From NCBI GenBank assembly GCA_964019695.1, contig OZ026525.1, positions 69,113,753 to 69,177,752 of the forward strand: a stretch of 64,000 nucleotides of DNA. Direction: 5' to 3'. Position numbers and translations under genes: made by a program. Each line of letters begins with the position of its first letter. The stretch's first letter is position 1. The stretch is from Loripinus fragilis (Eukaryota; Mollusca; Bivalvia; Lucinida; Lucinidae). This document shows, one piece after another, positions 30,738 to 41,397 of the stretch. The notes beneath the pieces are model-generated. The model was given only the letters and a program-made list of their open reading frames with translations, did no database searches and was not told where the DNA came from.

Positions 30738-32956
30738 TTAAATATCGTTGACTGAGGTAGCAGCTCTATCTACAATTGCCTTAATGAATCTCAGTTTGCT
30801 TGGTTTTAACTTTAATATATTCCCTTTTCTCACAAATGTAGCAGTCACAGCTGACACTGTACACGTTTGAAGCCATGGGGGTATCAATTCTTGGTCCACC
30901 GTTTCATTAATCAACACCGCTATTGGCTTGTTTAAATTAACTGCCATTTGTAGCTCACTTTTGCATCTCGCACATCTGCTTGAATGATCAGTCAGCATGA
31001 ATAAAACTGAGAATGATTGTCTGATGTATGCGTCACCCTCACATGCAATGTAGCGACCTAAAGTGTACTCTCGAAAACCCATACTTATTAAATTGTCCCC
31101 CTCTAGTCCTATGACTTGCTCAAAAACGTCAGTTAGGACCGGTACAACGTGGTTTTGAACGAACATATCATTTTTAGAGCAATGAATGATATGGATGAAA
31201 TATTTGTAAACATGTCTGTTGTTTTTGAACCAGGCTAGGAAATTCTGTCTGGTTCCGTGCCGATACTGTCGTCTTATAAAGACTAAAAGTAGAATCCCAG
31301 TTGACATTACCGCCACAAGAAGACAGAAGGACAGTAGAGTGGTTGTTACGGCGAGAGCACCTTCATTGCAATGATGGCGACTCTCATACAATGCTTCATG
31401 GTCTATCTCCATATGTTGACTCTTTGTTTCACACGTTAAAGCCTGTCCTTTAACCGGCTTTGGTATAACATAAACGTATATCAAGTAGATAAACCGGTAG
31501 CCATCACACGTACAGGAGAAACTGTTGCCAGCAAGTTGTAAGCTGAACGTCATATTATAGTCCAACCTTTTCTGTAAGAACTGCGATAAATGATGATAGT
31601 CAACAGCACTGAGAACACTTAGTTTGTTTTGACTTAAATCTAAGTATTTGAGCTTAATAAGTTTTTTGAGAGAAAAAGCAACCGTTGTGAGAAGATTAAA
31701 TGATAGGTCTAAATGCTCAAGGTTTATATTACCGTAAAATAAGAGTTTTGGAATAAATTTGAGTTTGTTCTTGCATAGAATCAGTCTTTTTAACTTTTGG
31801 AAGGTAGCAAACAAGTCTTCAAATTCATTGTCCCATTCCATAACGTGTAATTCATTATCACCTAAATTGATTTCTTCTAGATTTATCCAATCACGTAAGA
31901 AGGCAGGAGAGATATATTCCATATTATTGTCTGACAAATCTATATGGGTGAGAGTTATGTTACCACAATCATCACACGTCACGTTTAACCACGTTATATG
32001 GTTCCCTCGAAGATATACTCTTTTAAGATTATTGAAAATGCAGGGTGAACACTTAAAATGATTTCCATTAAATGAAATTGATTTTTCGGGAGCACGAAAA
32101 TCAATTCTATTGGCATATATTGCTTCTAAAGATGGAAATAATTTAAAATTTATATCCATTTCTATTAGTATATCTGTCTCCCATAGCAAGGCTGCATCGA
32201 TAACATACATACCACTCAAGTCCACCCTTTTTATGCTTAAACACGGTACTTGATGTGTTAAGTTATCCTTTTCAGACTCATAAAATATTACCCCACCGCC
32301 TGTATATATTGAGTCAGACATATTTAAAGTTTCAATAGATTTACACAGACTTGCGTAAGTATTAATGTCTACAAAAAGTTTTTCAAAAGCAAGGCCACTT
32401 ATATTTAAACTTTTGACTCCTCTTTTGCTCAGGGCATTAAGTATAGGGGTATCCCATATAACAGGAAACATTGAATAGATTGAAGTTAAATCCAGATTGT
32501 TCAGACTTTTTTAAAGATGAACTTAGAGTTAATATATCTTTTATCCATTCGAAGCCTAGCGATACAGAATACGATAAATCGAGCGTTTCTAAGCTTGGCA
32601 TTCCTTCGAATGCCCCACTCGTTCAGCGCCTTTCCATGAATGCCCAAAGTCTTCAATTTTGTTAGACCTTTAAATATTGGATTATGACGGTCTCTAAACT
32701 TTTTACCTTTATCAGCTTTTATATCTAACAGAGTAATATTTTCCCATTGTCCTGAGCCAAATTCTAGAATATTGTTCTGAAGATCACAGTTTAACACAAA
32801 AACCTCTTGCACAGTGTTCGGAATTTTCGAAGGCATTGACAAACATTTTAGAACTGTTCCTCTTATTTCACACCTGTCCTCATGTTGTTCATTCACCACA
32901 ACCAAGATCAACACTAGAAATTGACACGATTGGAAAATCCTATCATACCCAAGCAT
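30738..32956 (-). pseudogene. Toll-like receptor, copy 1: single exon broken by an 8-bp deletion
   Basis: A type I membrane pattern-recognition receptor of the Toll family. From the start at 32,956: hydrophobic leader (FLVLILVVV), an N-terminal Cys pair (RCEIRGTVLKC), leucine-rich repeats (LTHIDLSDNNMEYISPAFL), and a C-terminal LRR cap (FSCTC...LTCE...HHCNEG). Then come a transmembrane helix (LSFCLLVAVMSTGILLLVF, about 31,275-31,355) and a cytoplasmic TIR domain of ~150 residues (31,200-30,740). Compared with the paralog at 41,398 the DNA is colinear except for an 8-bp deletion near 32,618. This shifts the frame and stops it at ~32,501; an in-frame ATG at 32,471 reopens the remaining 577 codons. 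No intron signals lie at the break. It is either a pseudogene, an assembly error, or a shorter product from 32,471 lacking the leader. Confidence 0.88.
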
Positions 32957-33039
32957 ATTTTCCCTCAGTCCTGAATCAAAACTGTCATACGCCTGTGGAT
33001 GTCATGGCTAATCAGCACCTTTGATGTTCCCTTGCTTTT

Positions 33040-33450
33040 AAGCGGGTGTTGTTTTTTTTCTCGTGGTGTAGTTTATTTAACAATTCAATATAATATAGTC
33101 TATTCAGCATTTTAATATATTTAAAATTACTAGTAACCATATTAATGTTTATAGCCTACACAATAAGTTGAATTAACTCTATTTTTCGATTTTCGATTGG
33201 TTACTAGTAATTGTTTGCACCAACCATCATCGCTTGCAAAGTAATGGCACCGGGTTTTCTCATTAAATGTTCTACTATCGTTTATCATTCCGTCTGCAAA
33301 GAGTATCCATTATGTCAGTAAATGGTTTGCGAAATCATACGTCAAAACACTTCACCCCTTTCTCCATTCTTATCAGATTTAGTTCGTTCAAGCAGAAATT
33401 TGTTAACAATTAAAACTTCCCGGTTGTTTTGGTATACTTGTGTTTTATAG
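33040..33450. promoter_or_regulatory. 5' flank of TLR copy 1, homologous to the flank of copy 2
   Basis: The reverse complement shares GGTGCT.ATTAGCC, ATCCACAGGCG, TTTTGATTCAGGA near the start codon and, farther up, AACAACCGGGAAGTTTT and GTATACC with 40,990-41,398. This shows that promoter-proximal DNA was duplicated along with the gene. The homology ends at the transposon at 33,454. Confidence 0.6.
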
Positions 33451-33453
33451 ATG

Positions 33454-33973
33454 AGGGTCTGGATGGGGTATAATGATTAGTGAATAATTGCCCTTTTTTA
33501 TAATGAATAGTGAATAATGAGCCAAAAAAAAATGAATGGTGAATATTAAAGGCCTAAAAATAATGAATAATCCTATTTTTTAATGAATTGAAGAAAAGAT
33601 TAATGAATAGTGAATAATCAGATTTCTTTGCCACCTTTTTACTGTTAATGAATAATTGGTCTTATTTTAATGAATAACCCAAAATTTTAATGAGATGAAT
33701 AATGGGCTAAATGTTTAATGAATAGTGAATACGAGACTTCGAATACGGATCTTTAATGTTTTTGTTCTGTCTTGTGTTTGCTATGTTTTGTGCGCGTCTG
33801 TTTATATGTGCTTTGTGGTCACCTGCTGGGAAAGGGCTGACCTCTTGGCTCTCGTTTGTGGTGCCTTCTGTGAGTTTGTCACTTTCCCATTGGTATCCTG
33901 GGTCAGGTGTGGTACTTGATTGTATCGATTCCTGATCTTTGCAACCTTATTACTTTTCCCATCCAGACCCTCA
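33454..33973. mobile_element. ATTCACTATTCATTA-type MITE, copy 2, split by a family X insertion
   Basis: Left end GAGGGTCTGGATGGGGTATA; the right end, CCCATCCAGACCCTC, ends at 33,973. From the left end to ~33,735 the interior repeats AATGAATAGTGAATAAT. From ~33,735 to 33,958 a family X copy (GTGGTCACCTGCTGGGAAAG, CCTGGGTCAGGTGTGGTACT) intervenes before the right end. The first copy, 6091-6392, lacks the insert. Confidence 0.72.
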
Positions 33974-33982
33974 TAGATTATT

Positions 33983-34221
33983 TGATCCTCGACATGAGAT
34001 TTCCAACAATGTAGTATTTTGACAAATGTAGACTCAGACGAGCTGGAACAGCCTCCTTTTAAGCTTAGAAACTCCAAATGAGGTCCAGTCAGTACTTTGA
34101 CAGTCATAGAATATTCAAGCGACTAGCAAAGATTCTGATCAGACTGCGCGTTTGCGCAGGCTGATCTGATACTTTGCTGGTCGCACATACCACATTGTTG
34201 GAAATCTCATGTCGTGGCTCA
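33983..34221. mobile_element. 239-bp MITE, TGAGCCRYGACATGAGATTT ends
   Basis: Inverted ends of ~33 bp: TGATCCTCGACATGAGATTT then CCAACAATGTAG, against the reverse complement of TGAGCCACGACATGAGATTT then CCAACAATGTGG. It carries GACAAATGTAGACTCAGACG and an internal palindrome GATCAGACTGCGCG..GCGCAGGCTGATC. A full sister copy is at 45,862-46,099. Confidence 0.82.
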
Positions 34222-34439
34222 ATTATTATACTTGGACCAAGAAGTGCTGACCTGGCTTCGTCGGTAACGCAGCTGCATAAGCACGCTTTAGAAGAATCTT
34301 CACGTCAATCGGAACTACCATATCCATGGAATCAGACCTCGGATGTACATCAAGGGTCTACTTTGATAACGTGACGCTGACGTCACAGAAACACTGTCAA
34401 CACAATCATTGAAACAAACGGTTACAAATTCCCCTATAA

Positions 34440-36250
34440 ACGTTGCTTTAAATGAAGTTTATGTGTTTTCCTCTGCTCTGGACTTGCGTGAATCAATATC
34501 CAAAGTTTAAATATAAAGGAATGAAATATAATTACACACGAATTACACCATGTAAGCACACCAAAGGTGGTGAAGACGTAATAATGTCTAAGTTCAACAC
34601 TCAAGCATATAATATCAAATGTGCACAAAATATAGCGTGCACATGTTCAATGTGTTAACAATCATAATGCAAAGTTTGAATATAAAGGAATGAAAAGTGC
34701 TCGAGTTACAGATTACACAAACTGGACACTCCCTAAACATTTCGGATGGAAAAATGTCTATGTTCGACAGTTTTAAAAAAAGAGATATCTTATAAAATAA
34801 GCACAAAATTGGAGGTGCACATGTTCAATGTATAACAATCATAATGCAGAGTTTGAATATAAATGAATAACTAGAACACATTCGATGGCGCGCCATCGCA
34901 AATCCCCACGCTCTCGAAGAAATCTAATGGTAATTGACCTTTGACCCCATCCTAAGGTCACCAGTTTTATCGTAGGTTAAAATTGTTCAGTGCATCGTGG
35001 TCTTCTTCTCATCCCCTTTATTTGATAATCCACATAATCATGTTCACGAAATTAAATTTTTGACCCCTCCCCAAGGCCCCAGGGGGCAGGGACCCAAAAA
35101 ATTGTGCCGGTGCATGTGTCATTCATGTGAGTAACTAACACACCAAATCTGGTTGAATTTCGGGAAAAAAAATTTGACCCCCACCCCCACGGTACCCCCA
35201 AGTCCCACGCATGGTCTGATATGTTATATATCTTTCATTTGTGAGAAGAATCACAAAGTTTGGTTTAAAAACCTTTGAAAATGACTTTGTCATTCAGGTT
35301 TAATGATATTTGACCTTTTGGCCCCTCCCCAAGGCCCCAGGGGGCGGTGACCGAAAAAATGGTGCTGGTACATGCGCCATTCATGTGAGTAACTCACTCA
35401 CCAAATCTGGTTGAAATTCGAAAAACAAAAATTTGACCCCCAAACCCCCCCACGGTACCCCGAAGTCCGACCCCTGGGGCATGACCCAGGCGGCTGAATG
35501 AAAATCCCGTCTGATATGTTTTATATATTTCATGTGTGAGAAGACACACAAAGTTTGGTTTAAAAATCTTTGAAATTGACTTTGTAATTGAAAATTAATG
35601 ATATTTAATGATATTTGACCTTTTGGCCCCTCCCCACAGCCCCAGGGGGCGGGGCCAAAAAAATGTGCCGTTGCACACCCCATTCATGTGAGCAACTCAC
35701 ACACCAAATTTGGTTGGATTTAGTCCAATGGTTTAGGAGGAGATAGCGTGACGGACGGACGGAGGCGATTGCAATATCCCCGACGCTTTTTTAAAAAGGC
35801 GTCGGGATAAAAACTGTTGGAGCTACAAATTACAAAAATCGGACACCAACTAAGCGTTTTGAATGAAAAATGTTCAAGTTTAAGACCCCAAAATGAAAAA
35901 AACATTCGTAAAATATGCACAAAATAGATAGTGCACATCTTCTACGTGTTAACAATCATTATGCAAAGTTTGAATAAAAAGGAACGAATATTGTTGGAGT
36001 TACGGATTACACAAACAAGACACCCCTAAGCATTTCGGATTGAAAACCGTGTGACTCGTCAAAAAATGAGAAAAATGAAATCAAATGTTCACAAAATAAA
36101 AGGTGCACAAATTTAATATGAGAACAAGTATCGTGCAAAGTTTGAATTGCAAGGTATGAAAACTGTTGGAATTACAGCTTACACAAACCATACACCATCT
36201 AAGCATTTTGGGCGTATACTGGGCAATTACAAAAATAATGAGTCAAAAGT
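34440..36250. repeat. Degenerate tandem blocks (ATGCAAAGTTTGAATATAAA units) with a GGCCCC-rich insert
   Basis: Units near 34,490, 34,670, 34,845, 35,955 and 36,130 carry AATCATAATGCAAAGTTTGA, GTTGGAGTTACAGATTACAC and CACC.CTAAGCATTTCGGA. Between 34,890 and 35,800 lies a different set of three ~270-bp units with GACCCCTCCCCAAGGCCCCA, GGGGGC and TGTGAGTAACTCACACACC. They end in GACGGACGGACGGAGGCGAT and the palindrome CCCGACGC..GCGTCGGG. No gene is visible in either. Confidence 0.7.
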
Positions 36251-36818
36251 GTGACATAAGAGGTCAAAAATAAACATCAGTTATAGTTAATGCTGTCTAT
36301 CAAAACATATTGTGAACTAGTCCAGATTTATAAAATTGAAGACGGGGAATGAAATGGACATAAGACTTTTTTGTCAATTTTGTTTCAATTCATCCTTTTA
36401 TGTAAATTTTGTTTAAATACAAGATTTCTCCAAGATGTAATATTTTTGCAAAAACATATCTTTTCCTTACAATTTTATAGATGCATTGATACAATATATA
36501 TAAAGGGAAAATTTGGCTTAAAAATCCGGCATATTTATGCTATTTACTAAGTATTTTGGGTGGGTTTTTTTAGCTTATTTAAGCACTTATATTTTAATCT
36601 TTACCTCAGAAATTCTTTATAAAAACCTTAATAAACGTAATAAAGCTGTCAAAATGCACTGAGGACAACACCAAGTATCCTGCTGCATGTTTGCAAAATC
36701 TTAACAGGAAATGATATGCCATTTTGTTTCAAGCCTATTTTAAAAACATATTACAGTTACCATTGATTTGTTACACTTTGGACAATATAGAGAATCTGAT
36801 CATTCTACTTTTTATTCA
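36250..36818. other. AT-rich unique sequence, no gene seen
   Basis: No open frame of note, no repeat structure recognised and no splice signals that build a plausible exon. Confidence 0.5.
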
Positions 36819-37431
36819 ACAGTCAGGCACTGGAAGGAAAACCTTCCATGCCAAAAGTGTGTCTTTTTGGAAGGAATAGCCTTCCAGCTTAACAATTTCA
36901 CTATGGATGGATTTTCCTTCCAATTAGTTTTTTCACTGAAAATTGGAAGGTTTTACCATCCATCTTAATGACAAGTTTTGGATGGAAAACCCTTCCAAAA
37001 CATCCTTTTCATTGCAAATTTGGCGTCGGATCGGACAGCCGATCGCAGGGTTGATGATGTAATTAGTATGTTTTCATTACATAACCAAGCAGAAAAATCA
37101 TGTTTCTACTTGATAAACCTTATTGCAATACAGGTAACAGTTAATTAAGATCATTTATCAATCTTTTCTTGTCACTGGTATTAGAGAAAGTTTGCAAACT
37201 TGTGATGACTTTTCTTGAAGATATCTTTTCAAGGCATGCAATATTACATAAGTTTGTTACTATGAATAAATCTGGATGGAAATCCAGGTAATCACAAACA
37301 GATGCTTTGGCTTATTTATGAGAAGAAATGTTTCTATTTCTAGAAATAGAACTAAAATTGAGAGACTGTTAGTTTGGAAGGAATTTCCATCCAAATCTGT
37401 TGGAAGGTTTTCCTTCCAGTGCCTGACTGTT
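36819..37431. mobile_element. ~613-bp MITE, ACAGTCAGGCACTGGAAGGA ends, GGAAGG-saturated arms
   Basis: Perfect ~30-bp inverted ends: ACAGTCAGGCACTGGAAGGA continuing AAACCTTCCA at the left, and its exact complement ending at 37,431. The first and last ~150 bp are crowded with GGAAGG, CCTTCC and TCCATCC motifs in both orientations; the centre is AT-rich and unique. The open frames at 36,768-36,968 and 37,276-37,494 run over these motifs. Confidence 0.85.
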
Positions 37432-37946
37432 CAAAGTCCCTTTTACAGTATGCAATTATCATATGTTTTATTGTGTCAAAGCTCTTTTTGTTGAAATTAT
37501 TCAAGCTTTTACAAACCTGAAACCATATTTGTACGAAAAATACATGTATCTACAGAACACATAAAATGAAATTTTTTAATGAAGAACCTGGTCATTCAGC
37601 ACAAGAAACACTTTCAATAAGTGCTCTTTTTGTGGGCACTTACGGAGAATTTAGCAAACAGTTACATGTAATATTGTGTCCTTTGTTTAATATTGAAACG
37701 CGGCAATTTAAAATGATTCAGTCTGAAGTGTTACACTTGGGACATACAAACATATTTCAATATATCCACATTTTATTTAAGCTCAGCTATGTTCAATCAA
37801 GTCTTTTAATGTGAAATTATGTAAACTGTGTTTGTTTGTTTTTTTGGATATTTCGGAAAAAAGAACTAATACCTCTTTTTCAAGGAAAACACATGCATTA
37901 TGATTAAATTAGAACAAACATATGTGTTTCTACTTTCTTAGTTAAT

Positions 37947-38180
37947 ATGCAAGCAGTAATTCAACGGGCAATTATTCAATTTTGTGTAGAGCTTGGTCAT
38001 ACGCCAGTTCAAACAATGGAGATGTTAAATAGATCGACGAAAAAGCCATCCGCATAAGCGGTACAGTGAAGGATGGACGATGAGAGATGCGGCCGCCCTG
38101 TGTCAAAATCTAAAACAAGTGATGTTAAGTTGCGCCGTGTGATTTCGCGCTATTCCCTAAATTGAAAGACGAGTTGAAAG
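37947..38180 (+). pseudogene. Mariner-like transposase N-terminal remnant
   Basis: From the ATG at 37,947 the frame gives QRAIIQFCVELGHTPVQTM, which fits the first helix-turn-helix of mariner-type transposases (..AIKFCVKLGKSxxETxxM..). After frame breaks it continues as GRPVSKSKTSDVKLRRVISR, matching the usual GRPS.SKT.ENV.RV region. The catalytic DD(D/E) part is absent. It is a decayed fragment. Confidence 0.6.
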
Positions 38181-38557
38181 GCAAGCACTTTAATGACTTG
38201 GATGAACTAAGATCGTAATCAACCAGAATCCTGTATTGTGGAGTGGTTTGATTAAGTATATCGCCAGTGGATCGAGAGACATCGCAAGTGCATATTGTCG
38301 CAAGGTGCGTACTCTGAGAAAAACTGACGTGGCGACGTCAGTTGAAATTTTGACGCACATTGTTTTACATGGCAACAGTCAATTGCCTGTAAAGTACTCA
38401 TATATTGATATTTTTTAATGAAATTTTGAATACCGTTAAATGAGATATCAAAATATATACTTGTAAATTTTCAGATGAATCCAACAATTTGTGCTAATTT
38501 CTTTACGTTTGTCCACGAACTTCTGGATAGCCCCTCGTATATGTTCTTAAGTTAGAT

Positions 38558-38757
38558 TTTTGTTTGATTCGATTCTTTACGTCCCATCAACAATCTTTCA
38601 TCTATAAAGGAACAGGTCTTCCTGGATTGAACCAGTACTAAGCTAGGATTAATGTGTCTTGCTCAAGGACACAACACAGTGACGTCGGTGAGGCTCGAAA
38701 CCGCGGCCCCTCGGTCTCAAGTCAAGCACTCTACCACTGAGCCACTGTGCTCCCAAG
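38558..38757 (-). mobile_element. SINE family 1, minus-strand copy with 11-bp target duplication
   Basis: Tail GATTCGATTCTTTACGTCCC at the low end; tRNA-like head with the complement of AGTGGCTCAGTGGTAGAGTG at the high end. Flanked by TTAAGTTAGAT at 38,547-38,557 and 38,758-38,768. Confidence 0.88.
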
Positions 38758-38769
38758 TTAAGTTAGATA

Positions 38770-40000
38770 TTTTATGCTTTAAGACATAGTACAAAGAGGT
38801 AAAGACGGTTATGATGTAAATGTTAAAACGCTATATACTGATGTTTAGGCATATAGACATGTACATCATAAACGTTGATGGTCCAAGATAGTAAATCTGT
38901 TTTCCCAAATTTAGAAGTTTAGATAATAAATAATTTATGTTTCGTCTGAATATAATGAAATAGAACATTAAATGATATTATTATGTTGACCTAAAAAGCT
39001 GACTTGATCTCTGTATGGAAGAAAGTACATGCCATGAAATGGTTATTTATCTATCGCAGAGATCTAGAAGTATGTTATGTAAATGTTGTTGTTTTTTCTT
39101 TTTTTTATTTTGGATTTTTTTTGTGCACTTTTTCATTATTTCGAAATAATGATTTTCACGTTGAGGCTGAAAGAATGATAGTTAAAACACGAGAAATGTA
39201 AAGAAATATCTGCGTCGATGGTTTAAAACATGTATGGCACAATAGCTGATTTCATAGGCCTTCCGTACTTTTCCGGATTTCCATCGGGACTCAAGTCAAT
39301 GTACTTATATAACATGACTTTCTCAGCCAATCGAAATTTGTTCCATTACCACGAGACCGAGCTGCCATGTGCTCGAGGCCAGCATCAAAACACCAAAAGA
39401 AATACTGTTTTGTTAGCAAACAGGCTTGTATATATTGCATACGAAGTGAGGATTAGTTGTAAGGGGCCACTTAGAGCCGCTTTGTATGTTTATTGTTACC
39501 TCGAAAACCAATTTTATGTTTTTTAAACAGCACCCGTGGTTGCTTACAGGCTGATGACGTCAGTATTTAGTACGTCACAGCACCGGTGTTACTGACTGAG
39601 TCGGTGTTTATGTAAACATTTCACCATTTGAAGAATGGCCCAAAATATCGTCAAAAACATCATTGGTAATGTGGCAACGAGATATCAAGTCAATCTAGTG
39701 ATAGAAATTCCTAATATAACCGAAAACTACATAAATTCGCACGTTTTCACTTATCGACATTGGGCATCTGCAATGCTTATTTAAATATACGTCACGTTGT
39801 TGGTAAGTGTTTTTGATTTGCCAGATATTTTTCTAATCGGGAGGGCTCGGAGCTAATCCGAACATGTCGAGAAAACTCGGCATGAAATTAGCTATACCTC
39901 TTCCTTAGGAAATATTTGCTGATATTTGATGGTTACACAATCATTCAATGATGAGTCCCTGTGTGCAATGCTTTAAAATAATCTGAGTGTGCAGTGCTAT
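38770..40000. other. No gene recognised
   Basis: The longest open frame (39,230-39,526, 98 codons) has no recognisable domain and no homologous copy in the window. A palindromic TGACGTCAGT..TACGTCA cluster lies at 39,553-39,580. Nothing else stands out. Confidence 0.4.
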
Positions 40001-40001
40001 T

Positions 40002-40461
40002 CCGTGCGCGGATCCAGAAATATTTGTCAAAGGCGGTCCAACTTTGACAACGTTTATTTTTTCTTTCTTTTTTTAAGAAGGGAGAGAGGATCCAAACAAT
40101 TACCACTATAAACGGACCATCATCGGCCCGCCATGTAAATGGCATTATGCTGGCGTGCCGATGATGGCTGGCTTGTTAGCTTTGTGACTTTTCAGGGAAT
40201 CCGGACTAGTGTTGCTAAGAAGCCCAGTCAGGGATTTTTTTTGCAATTTTGGGAAGGGGCCCTAGGGCCTTTCAGATTGGGAAAATTAGCGCGGTAAACC
40301 ACTAAATTGGGAAATTTTCTAAACAAACAAGAAAAGCATTTTCGGTCAGTTTAAAAACAAATTAGCTATTACACATACTATTGCCATTAAATTGAAGGAA
40401 AATAGGATGCAATTCTAGTAGATTGTCATCATGTAGCTTGTGCGTGTGTGGTGACTGAATG

Positions 40462-40494
<33 letters not shown>

Positions 40495-40676
40495 TTTTTT
40501 TTTTTTCTTTTTTTTTGAGATTGGGAATTTTTTTTTCAAATTGGGAAAAAAGTAACCTAAATCCCATTGGGAAAGGGGCCGAATTACGGCCCCTGAGGAC
40601 ACAAAAAAAAAATCCCTGGCCCTATATTTCTGTTGGGGGTCCGGACCCCCTGTCACCCCCTCTGGGACCGCCCATG
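40002..40676. mobile_element. CATG..GATCCAG family element, copy 2, carrying a nested element
   Basis: Left end GTGCGCGGATCCAGAAAT; right end the reverse complement of CATGGGCGGTCCCAGAGGG. It shares GGATCCAAACA.., CCATTTAAATGGC-like and TCCGGACTAGTGTTGCTAAG with 52,766-53,047. An extra element is nested at 40,229-40,618, where the 52.7-kb copy runs through uninterrupted. Confidence 0.7.
40229..40618. mobile_element. Nested 390-bp MITE, CAGGGATTTTTTTT ends, ATTGGGAA motif
   Basis: CAGGGATTTTTTTT at the left and AAAAAAAAAATCCCTG at the right, followed inward by GGGAAGGGGCC and its complement. ATTGGGAA recurs about eight times across the interior. A run of A then a run of T (40,471-40,516) sits in the middle. 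Confidence 0.75.
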
Positions 40677-41397
40677 TATTCAACGCTACTATTTTGATGA
40701 TTTTTATGTTCTGCACTTTAAACATGTTTGCAACGACGTGTTTTTCTTTAGAATTTAAAACTTTTATCTGAATGGCAGATTTAATCTTTGCATGCTAGCA
40801 ATATGGAGCTTTTTCGTACTTAGTACTATGCATAGTGCGTCTTACGTACCCAAGGCTTGATTCAATTCTCGAATCGGCCGGGCTTTTCCGATTGGCTTCA
40901 GATACATGTAAGAATACAATGTATAATTTAAATCACCCAATTGAATTGGCTAGAAAACATAAGTTAATGTGTCGTTTTTAATTATTCAACATGACACAGG
41001 TTAACTATAGAACACGAGTATACGAGAACAACCCTATACGAGAACAACCCGGAAGTTTTCATTTCTATACAAATTTCCGACGATGCAGTGTGTTTTGATA
41101 CATGATTTTATAAACCATTTACATAATGCATATTTTGATGCGATTCATTAAACATAATATTTTCTTTTAAACTTTACGCAGGATATGAAAAATATAGTAG
41201 AACATATAATGAGACCTACTTGTACCATAACTTTTCAAACGATGAAATTGACCCATTGAAAACGAAAAAATAGAGTTAGAAAAAACTACGCCATGAAAAA
41301 AAAACATTAGTTAGGTGCTTATTAGCCTGTTTATCCACAGGCGAATATCAGTTTTTCGGGCGACAACGTGAATGCCAAGCTTGGTTTTTGATTCAGG

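Noticed and set aside
32471..32501. An intron separating the two frames of TLR copy 1
   Set aside because: The sequence is colinear with the paralog apart from 8 missing bases; there is no room for an intron and there are no splice signals. The same reasoning applies at 43,070 in copy 2.
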